Below are positions 6,033 through 6,033 of a DNA stretch of 6,033 nt, one piece after another (positions within the stretch are counted from its first letter, which is position 1; each line of letters starts with the position of its first letter). Source of the stretch: Cyanobacteria bacterium UBA947 (lineage in GTDB: Bacteria; Cyanobacteriota; Vampirovibrionia; Gastranaerophilales; Gastranaerophilaceae); assembly GCA_002293275.1 (NCBI GenBank), contig DBCX01000001.1, forward strand, positions 1 through 6,033, in the 5' to 3' direction. Below the pieces are notes generated by a model that worked only from the letters and a program-made list of their open reading frames with translations, did not search any database and was not told the origin of the DNA. Made by a program: the position numbers and the translations under genes.

Positions 6033-6033
6033 A

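Overview
The window holds one compact five-gene operon, entirely on the minus strand, for a tripartite ABC-type drug/xenobiotic exporter of the E. coli YbhG-YbhF-YbhS-YbhR family. In transcription order (right to left) it encodes a TolC/NodT-like outer-membrane channel (5865-4579), a HlyD/YbhG-type periplasmic adaptor (4582-3695), a tandem two-domain ATPase like YbhF (3732-2281), and two ABC-2 permeases like YbhS (2284-1178) and YbhR (1181-57). The family calls come from recalled similarity to the E. coli proteins and from motifs read in the sequence; no database search was run.

Layout: 6033-5866 is an AT-rich intergenic region with a near-consensus sigma70-type promoter (TTGACA, 17 bp, TATAAA) directly abutting the first start codon, a weak inverted repeat that could be an operator, and an A/T-only inverted repeat at the window edge. 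Below it every gene overlaps its neighbour: ATGA at the first and third junctions, a longer 38-bp overlap between adaptor and ATPase, and GTGA between the two permeases. This implies one polycistronic mRNA with translational coupling. After the last stop (57-59) no clear terminator is seen. A TTG codon preceded by AAAGGA at 28-26 may open a sixth gene that leaves the window.

How the parts should work together: the ATPase is a single chain with two nucleotide-binding domains and drives the YbhS/YbhR permease heterodimer in the inner membrane. The adaptor is anchored by one N-terminal helix and carries the R-x3-L-x6-S tip motif used to dock onto TolC-type channels. The co-encoded channel would complete the route to the outside. 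Unlike E. coli, where the ybhGFSR locus lacks its own channel gene, this operon supplies all parts.

Organism: an outer-membrane channel with a signal peptide indicates a diderm (Gram-negative) bacterium. The DNA is moderately AT-rich and the standard bacterial code fits (TGA and TAA used as stops, TGG for Trp). The proteins are clearly diverged from the enterobacterial ones, and the lineage cannot be fixed from this window. I see no RNA genes, mobile elements or CRISPR, and no convincing sign of an undescribed system. The points worth checking are a probable leaderless start, a shortened ATPase linker with asymmetric ATP sites, cysteines near the adaptor tip and in the channel, and the possible sixth gene.
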